Shown here: positions 7,478-11,449 of the stretch, in pieces | How positions within the stretch are numbered: the first letter of the stretch is position 1 | How the letters are laid out: each line of letters begins with the position of its first letter | DNA from: Thermoplasmata archaeon | GTDB taxonomy: Archaea > Thermoplasmatota > Thermoplasmata > Thermoplasmatales > Thermoplasmataceae | Reading direction: 5' to 3' | Length of the DNA stretch: 11,449 nucleotides | Assembly (NCBI GenBank): GCA_021850835.1 | Contig: JAJZKS010000024.1 | Span: forward strand, 1-11,449 | The notes under the pieces: model-generated | The model's database searches: none | The model's input: only the letters and a program-made list of their open reading frames with translations | What the model was told of the DNA's origin: nothing | Program-made: the position numbers and the translations under genes

Positions 7478-7909
7478 TTATCCGAGTACTATGATTGTCC
7501 TTGTGCCGGTGATTCCATCCATGGAGTCGATGTCCCGCAGGAGGATATCCTTGAGGTGGAATGAGTCCCTGGCCGTTATCCTTATGAGGAGATCAGCCTC
7601 GCCTGTGATCACATAACCCTGGTCAACATACTGTGTTTCAAGTAGTTCCTCAAGGAGCGTATCCTGTGTCTTTCCAGTCTCCCTGAGCTTTCCCACATCG
7701 GCCTTTATTAAGACAAAAGCAGTAAGGTTTAGGCCGGCCTTTTTCCAGTCTACGTCTGCCCTGTACCCCCTAATCACCTTGTCCAGTTCCATCCGCTTCA
7801 TTCTTGAATGCACTGTGGAAAGAGGCATGTCAAGCTTCCTGGCAAGCAGGGAATACTTTGTGGTTCCATGGTCTGCAAGCTCGAGAAGCTTGAGGTCGGT
7901 TTCATCCAT
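7478..7909 (-). CDS. Lrp/AsnC-family transcription regulator
   Basis: A 143-residue DNA-binding regulator of the feast/famine family, which senses an amino acid and acts as a dimer or octamer. Residues 1-50 form the AsnC-type helix-turn-helix (MDETDLKLLELAD, recognition helix about 30-42, PLSTVHSRMKRM). A short linker follows, and 62-143 form the RAM ligand-binding domain with its hallmark GEADLLIRI (103-111). Length is normal for the family. The ATG lies 25 nt after the centre of its TATA box with no ribosome site, so the mRNA is probably leaderless. A perfect palindrome overlaps the TATA box and the space before the start, suggesting autoregulation. The gene lies between a serine synthesis pair and a divergent asparagine synthetase, so serine, asparagine or aspartate are reasonable guesses for the effector; none is proven by the sequence. 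Confidence 0.92.
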   Translation of the reverse strand: MDETDLKLLELADHGTTKYSLLARKLDMPLSTVHSRMKRMELDKVIRGYRADVDWKKAGLNLTAFVLIKADVGKLRETGKTQDTLLEELLETQYVDQGYVITGEADLLIRITARDSFHLKDILLRDIDSMDGITGTRTIIVLG

Positions 7910-7917
7910 GCTGGAAA

Positions 7918-7935
7918 AAATACAATGTTGTATTT
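7918..7935 (-). promoter_or_regulatory. Perfect palindrome, probable Lrp operator
   Basis: AAATACAA-TG-TTGTATTT, 8-bp arms perfectly complementary around 2 bp. It covers the downstream part of the lrp TATA box and lies about 9 to 26 bp before the lrp start codon. A bound regulator would block TBP/TFB or polymerase at lrp. Operator role is inferred from symmetry and position. Confidence 0.55.
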
Positions 7936-7937
7936 AA
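7931..7937 (-). promoter_or_regulatory. TATA box of the Lrp regulator gene
   Basis: TTAAATA on the minus strand, centre 25 nt before the ATG at 7909, so initiation should be at or next to the A of the start codon. The box shares five bases with the palindrome at 7918-7935. Confidence 0.5.
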
Positions 7938-7957
7938 GCATACTGCAAATTATCGAA

Positions 7958-7974
7958 AAAAATCCGAGATTTTT
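7958..7974. repeat. Short inverted repeat in the lrp/asnA intergenic region
   Basis: AAAAATC-CGA-GATTTTT: 7-bp perfect arms with a 3-bp centre. It lies upstream of both divergent promoters, between the Lrp palindrome and the weak TATA-like stretch for the asparagine synthetase gene. It could be a second regulator site or simply AT-rich sequence. Confidence 0.35.
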
Positions 7975-7982
7975 CGCAGAAA

Positions 7983-7989
7983 AATTAAT
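7983..7989 (+). promoter_or_regulatory. Weak TATA-like stretch before the asparagine synthetase gene
   Basis: AATTAAT on the plus strand. With usual spacing, initiation would be near 8011-8016, 6-11 nt before the ATG at 8022. No better box is visible, and no ribosome site precedes the ATG. Confidence 0.3.
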
Positions 7990-8021
7990 CTATGATCCAG
8001 CATCGTTGGGTTCGGTTCATA

Positions 8022-8927
8022 ATGATTGAAGCGCAGGAAACTGAATTGATGGGCTCTCTGAAACTTACCAGCCAGATCCTCAGATATGTTACAAACTATC
8101 TCCAGGACCATGGCTTCTTACAGATGCTGCCGGTAATGCTGGGCAGGAGTACGGATCCACTTGGCCCTGACCCAAACTCTTCCATTCTCAAGACAATTGA
8201 AGTTGAATACCTGGGAACAACCATGAGGACCATGAACTCAATGATCCTCCACAAACAGGTAGCTGTGAGGGATGTAGGAAGGATTTTCATCCTTTCACCT
8301 AACATAAGGCTCGAAAAGGCTGACAGGAAAGCCAGCGGAAGGCACCTGTTTGAATTCACCCAGGCCGATTTCGAGATCCCATATGGCAAGATGAAGGACG
8401 TATTTTCTCTGATGGAAGGATTGTTGGTTGGGCTCACTTCACATATTGGGGCGGAAGGCATCAGGAAGGTGGACGGAGAGCCCTTCGCATTCAAGGGGCC
8501 CTTCAGGGTATACTCCACGCACGAGCTTGAGGAAAGGTATGGTGAGGATTGGGAATACAAGGCATCAATGGATCATGACCAGCCTTTCTGGGCTACATGC
8601 CACAGGAGAGAATTCTACGACAGGGAAGACCTGGAGAACCCCGGGCATTACCTGAACTATGACCTCATATACCCATTTGGGGTTGGGGAGGCCCTTTCAG
8701 GTGCGGAAAGGGAATACGATTATCAGAGGATCCGGACAAGAATGGGCAAGGACAAGCTGGCCATGGACATTTACGCATCATACCTGGAAGAAGCAAGAAA
8801 GGGATTTGTTCCCTCTGCAGGCGGCGGTTTTGGTGTCGAAAGGCTCACCAGGTTCCTCAGGGGAGCCGCGCATATCGGAGACGTGCAACTTTTCAGGAGG
8901 GTGCCGGGAGAAGTACCTGGCATCTGA
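8022..8927 (+). CDS. asnA: Archaeal asparagine synthetase related to aspartyl/asparaginyl-tRNA synthetases
   Basis: A 301-residue cytoplasmic enzyme expected to make asparagine from aspartate, ammonia and ATP through an aspartyl-adenylate. It is the catalytic core of a class II (AspRS/AsnRS-like) synthetase with no N-terminal anticodon-binding OB domain, as in the Pyrococcus abyssi AS-AR protein. Visible family blocks: FLQMLPVMLGRSTDPL near the N-terminus, NSMILHKQ, LSPNIRLE, motif 2 GRHLFEFTQADFEI with its conserved Arg, QPFW and REFYDRED, NYDLIYPFGVGEALSGAERE, and motif 3 GGGFGVERL with the ATP-binding Arg. Those blocks match the whole of the known short protein. I chose ATG 8022 because it leaves about 12 residues before the conserved helix, like relatives; ATG 7992 would add ten residues but has no promoter at the right distance. 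Divergent from an Lrp/AsnC regulator and tail to tail with alkA. Confidence 0.9.
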   Translation: MIEAQETELMGSLKLTSQILRYVTNYLQDHGFLQMLPVMLGRSTDPLGPDPNSSILKTIEVEYLGTTMRTMNSMILHKQVAVRDVGRIFILSPNIRLEKADRKASGRHLFEFTQADFEIPYGKMKDVFSLMEGLLVGLTSHIGAEGIRKVDGEPFAFKGPFRVYSTHELEERYGEDWEYKASMDHDQPFWATCHRREFYDREDLENPGHYLNYDLIYPFGVGEALSGAEREYDYQRIRTRMGKDKLAMDIYASYLEEARKGFVPSAGGGFGVERLTRFLRGAAHIGDVQLFRRVPGEVPGI

Positions 8928-8936
8928 ACCTCAGAA

Positions 8937-9623
8937 CTAGTATTCAGTTGCGGGGACATGGCTCCTCTCTCGTGGAGATGAGGCGGGCAGCTTCGTGTTC
9001 TCGCATTCCCATAAAATCCATACGCCCGCCGACATATACGGTGCCCATTTCGAGGCAATCCTTGTTATCTTTCTGTCCGTAAGTTCACCTCTTATGGAAT
9101 AATGTTTTTTCAGGGCATTCCGAAAACCTACGTCATTCAGGGGAAGGACGTTAAGCCTTCCGAGGGTGAATATGAGAAACATCTGCGCAGACCATGTGCC
9201 AATCCCATTTACAATGGTGAGCTTCCGGACTATGTCGCTGTTGGGCATGGACTCTATGCCATTGAGGTCGAGCTCACCGCTGAGAGTCTTGCTGCTGAGA
9301 TCCCGCAGATATCTTATCTTTTGTGGAGAGATGCCTGAAGAACGGAGGTCTTCATCACTGAGCTTTCCAATATTCTCTGGTGTTACCGGGCCTCCTAATT
9401 TTTCCAGAAACCTGTTGTATATGGATTCAGCTGCCTTTCCTGAAATCTGCTGGTAAACGATTGCCTGGACAAGGGACTCGAAATAGCCCCCGCCCGCTTC
9501 AAGCCTGAAGTACCCTATTCTCCTGGCCAGTTCACCCATGATTGGGTCCCTGCCTGATATGCCTGAAAGAATTTCATCAGTGGAAATGTGGCCAAGTTTC
9601 AGCTTCTCCGAGTCCATGCGCAT
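8937..9623 (-). CDS. alkA: DNA-3-methyladenine glycosylase II (AlkA-type, HhH-GPD)
   Basis: A 228-residue base-excision repair enzyme that cuts alkylated purines (3-methyladenine, 7-methylguanine) from DNA. The HhH-GPD fold is recognisable: the entry helix signature SLVQAIVYQQISGKAA (50-65), the helix-hairpin-helix with its glycine turn in LTIVNGIGTWSAQMFL (135-150), and the catalytic aspartate D164 in PLNDVGFRNAL. The region WAPYMSAGVWILW (193-205) matches the end of the domain. It lacks the N-terminal TBP-like domain of E. coli AlkA and ends with about 20 polar residues. There is no Fe-S cysteine cluster and no lysine at the EndoIII position, so it is a monofunctional glycosylase. The ATG at 9623 (a second Met lies at 9617) is 25 nt after a TATA box centre, so probably leaderless. 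Only 9 bp separate its stop from that of the convergent asparagine synthetase. Confidence 0.9.
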   Translation of the reverse strand: MRMDSEKLKLGHISTDEILSGISGRDPIMGELARRIGYFRLEAGGGYFESLVQAIVYQQISGKAAESIYNRFLEKLGGPVTPENIGKLSDEDLRSSGISPQKIRYLRDLSSKTLSGELDLNGIESMPNSDIVRKLTIVNGIGTWSAQMFLIFTLGRLNVLPLNDVGFRNALKKHYSIRGELTDRKITRIASKWAPYMSAGVWILWECENTKLPASSPRERSHVPATEY

Positions 9624-9649
9624 GTATATCCAGTAAAAGGCATGTATAT
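9620..9649 (-). repeat. Two copies of ATATACATGC around the alkA start
   Basis: ATATACATGC on the minus strand occurs at 9640-9649 and again at 9620-9629, 20 bp apart, about two helical turns. The first overlaps the TATA box and the second the start codon. Could be chance in AT-rich DNA or paired binding half-sites. Confidence 0.4.
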
Positions 9650-9651
9650 TT
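9645..9651 (-). promoter_or_regulatory. TATA box of the alkA gene
   Basis: AAATATA on the minus strand, centre 25 nt before the ATG at 9623. It overlaps the first copy of a 10-bp direct repeat (see 9620-9649). Confidence 0.5.
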
Positions 9652-9703
9652 TTTGCTATTCATGAGATGGAAAATAGTAGAGATTAAAATCCTCTGATGC
9701 GAA

Positions 9704-9713
9704 TTTTTTAATA
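9704..9713 (+). promoter_or_regulatory. TATA box of the penicillin acylase-like gene
   Basis: TTTTTTAATA on the plus strand, centred about 26 nt before the ATG at 9735, which again implies a leaderless mRNA. The 111-bp divergent region 9624-9734 holds this and the alkA promoter; nothing else stands out. Confidence 0.5.
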
Positions 9714-9734
9714 ATGGAGTATGTTTAGTATTGG

Positions 9735-11432
9735 ATGAAGATCAGATGGCTTGTTCTTCTGGTTATTGTTCTAGTTCTTCTGTCATACCTGTCAACAAAC
9801 TTCACTACACTGAACCCAAAACTTGGGCTCTGGGAATCAGCTGGCCAGGGAAACCTGACTTCCAGCACCGTCAATATCCCCGGCCTGGGCAGCCCGGTCA
9901 ACGTCACAATTGATGCTTCTGGGGTCGCCCATATTCAGGCCTCAAACATGAAAGACCTCATGTTTGCGCAGGGCTATTATTCTGCAAGCCAGAGGCTATT
10001 CCAGATGGAGCTTGAGGCTCTTCTGGCGTCTGGAAATCTAAGCAGGTATATTGGGGCTTCAGGCGTGGCTTCCGACCAGGCCATGCGTCTTATAGGCCTT
10101 CCAAGCAATGCCTGGGCACTGGAACAGGCTTACATCAAGGATTATCCGCAGTATTACGGATACCTCCAGTCATATGCCTCTGGAGTTAATGCTTACATCA
10201 ACTCCAGCGCGGCTTCAAACCACCTAGGGTTCAAGCTTCTTGGCATCCAGCCATTCCAGTGGACTGTGTTCTATACCCTTTGCTGGCAGCAGTACATGTC
10301 CTGGTCCCTCACCACAGGTGCAGCAGAGCCACTGCAGTCAGCCCTGATCTACAATGCATTGGGCTACCAGAACGCAACACTCCTCTGGCCATATTATCCA
10401 TATTACACCCAAAACGTTACAATGGTTCCCGGGGACGGCACTGTCCTCGGGCACAACCTCTCACAGCTTGGGATTTCACCCAATCAGTTCTGGTCACAGA
10501 ACTGGTACAGCCAGAATGCAACAGGCGTGAACACAAGCCTGCTCAGGACACTGTCTCCCTTAATCAGGGGAGCGCTTGCAAACATTTCTGATCCGTTTGG
10601 AATGCCCGGGGCACATGAACTGGGCTCCCATGTGGGAAGCAACAGCTGGGTTGTAGGGGGGAACTACACAAAGTCAGGTGATCCCATGATGGCCAATGAT
10701 CCCCACCTCCCGCTCACCGCGCCATCAATCTGGATTCCAATGCAGCTTGAGGCACCGGGAATCAATGTTACAGGATGGGATCTCGCAGGAGTTCCGGGAA
10801 TCCTAATCGGTCACACCAACAAGACCTCATGGGGCCTCACCACTCCTGAGGGCAACTCTGCAAATGAATACCTGGAAACACTCCACAACAATTCCTACCT
10901 CTACAATGGCTCATGGCACAGCATGGCTGTGCAGAATTACACCCTTGTCGGGAAGAGCTACAGCATCTACTATACAAATAACGGGCCGCTGATATCAAGG
11001 AACCAGGGATATGGAATCAGCCTTAACTGGGTGGCCAGGCAACCCTCCTTTGACCTCATTGCTGAGCTGGAACTGGACCAATCCTCCAATTACTCTCAGA
11101 TGCTAAATGCGCTCCAGAACTGGGGGTCCCCCCCGCAGAACTTTGCCATGGCAACACTGCATCATGCAGGATACATAACTGCCGGGCACTACCCCATGAT
11201 CAAGGAAGTCGTGAATAACACCGCAATCGACGTAATCGGCTCCAGATCGCTGCTTAACGGTTCCAATCCAGCTTACGAACCCATTGGGAATGTTCCGTTC
11301 AACCAGCTGCCGCAGGCAACAAACCCAGCAAGGGGCTACATGTTTGCCCCCAACCAGCCCACAGTAGGGAAGAATTACATGCATCCCTTCGTTGGAGGGT
11401 TCTGGGCATCAGGCGGCCCGTTATTTGTATAG
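9735..11432 (+). CDS. Penicillin acylase-family Ntn-hydrolase, exported; C-terminus cut short near the window edge
   Basis: A secreted or membrane-anchored amidase of the penicillin G acylase/acyl-homoserine lactone acylase family (PF01804), which splits N-acyl bonds after self-cleavage into two chains. Residues 5-22 form a signal or anchor helix. The alpha part shows GVAHIQASNMKDLMFAQGYY and QRLFQMELEALLASGNLSRYIG. The self-processing site is G301/S302 in HVGSNSWVVGG; S302 would be the catalytic N-terminal nucleophile. The family block MMANDPHLPLTAPSIW follows. There are about 20 Asn-X-Ser/Thr sequons, all outside the anchor, which fits a glycosylated surface protein. The frame stops at 11430-11432 after 565 aa, whereas relatives usually run about 700-850 aa, and the stop comes where the family's beta chain continues. 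The two other plus frames stay open to the window end, so a frameshift or sequencing error near 11413 is likely. Natural substrate unknown. Confidence 0.85.
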   Translation: MKIRWLVLLVIVLVLLSYLSTNFTTLNPKLGLWESAGQGNLTSSTVNIPGLGSPVNVTIDASGVAHIQASNMKDLMFAQGYYSASQRLFQMELEALLASGNLSRYIGASGVASDQAMRLIGLPSNAWALEQAYIKDYPQYYGYLQSYASGVNAYINSSAASNHLGFKLLGIQPFQWTVFYTLCWQQYMSWSLTTGAAEPLQSALIYNALGYQNATLLWPYYPYYTQNVTMVPGDGTVLGHNLSQLGISPNQFWSQNWYSQNATGVNTSLLRTLSPLIRGALANISDPFGMPGAHELGSHVGSNSWVVGGNYTKSGDPMMANDPHLPLTAPSIWIPMQLEAPGINVTGWDLAGVPGILIGHTNKTSWGLTTPEGNSANEYLETLHNNSYLYNGSWHSMAVQNYTLVGKSYSIYYTNNGPLISRNQGYGISLNWVARQPSFDLIAELELDQSSNYSQMLNALQNWGSPPQNFAMATLHHAGYITAGHYPMIKEVVNNTAIDVIGSRSLLNGSNPAYEPIGNVPFNQLPQATNPARGYMFAPNQPTVGKNYMHPFVGGFWASGGPLFV

Positions 11433-11449
11433 TAGATGCTGTAGCTCTT

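Noticed and set aside
8096..8560. 154-codon minus-strand frame over the asparagine synthetase
   Set aside because: Shadow of a well-matched gene.
1..11449. Search for tRNA, rRNA, CRISPR repeats, insertion sequences, toxin-antitoxin or defence genes
   Set aside because: No cloverleaf, regularly spaced repeat, transposase frame with terminal repeats, or defence domain was seen by eye on either strand.

Overview
The window looks like chromosomal DNA from a moderately GC-balanced archaeon, most likely of the Thermoplasmata (Thermoplasmatales-like acidophiles). Four things point there: an archaeal-type asparagine synthetase built on a class II aminoacyl-tRNA synthetase core; TATA-like boxes placed 25-30 nt before several start codons, as in leaderless archaeal transcripts; a two-domain fused ABC permease; and an extracytoplasmic penicillin-acylase-family protein with about 20 N-glycosylation sequons. 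The assignment to Thermoplasmata is inference from gene style, not from a marker gene.

Layout, left to right. (1) Positions 1-3899, minus strand: formamidase/acetamidase (TTG start), a small uncharacterised protein with a C-terminal membrane anchor, a fused two-domain NitT/TauT-like ABC permease, and an M24 metallopeptidase (Xaa-Pro dipeptidase/aminopeptidase type) that runs off the left edge. (2) Positions 4082-5326, plus strand: a 12-helix MFS transporter, divergent from the formamidase across a 182-bp promoter region. (3) Positions 5345-7909, minus strand: an Lrp/AsnC regulator, then a D-3-phosphoglycerate dehydrogenase-like gene and a class V aminotransferase, the last two coupled by an overlapping stop/start. 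Together they look like the first two steps of phosphorylated serine synthesis. (4) Positions 8022-8927, plus strand: the archaeal asparagine synthetase, divergent from the Lrp gene across 112 bp that hold a perfect 8+2+8 palindrome. (5) Positions 8937-9623, minus strand: an AlkA-type DNA glycosylase, tail to tail with the asparagine synthetase. (6) Positions 9735 to the right edge, plus strand: a penicillin acylase homologue with intact self-processing Ser but an early stop 17 nt before the window ends.

Functional reading. The centre (5345-8927) forms an amino-acid unit: a one-domain feedback-type regulator sits between a serine module and an asparagine synthetase and probably regulates itself, perhaps both sides. 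The left part combines amide hydrolysis, an orphan permease and a dipeptidase, which fits scavenging of small nitrogen compounds, although no ATPase or binding protein for the permease is in view. No RNA genes, mobile elements, CRISPR arrays or defence systems were seen. No stretch longer than 300 bases lacks a gene. I found no clearly new multi-gene system; the points most worth checking are the Lrp/AsnA divergent region, the start of the ABC permease, and the truncated end of the penicillin acylase.
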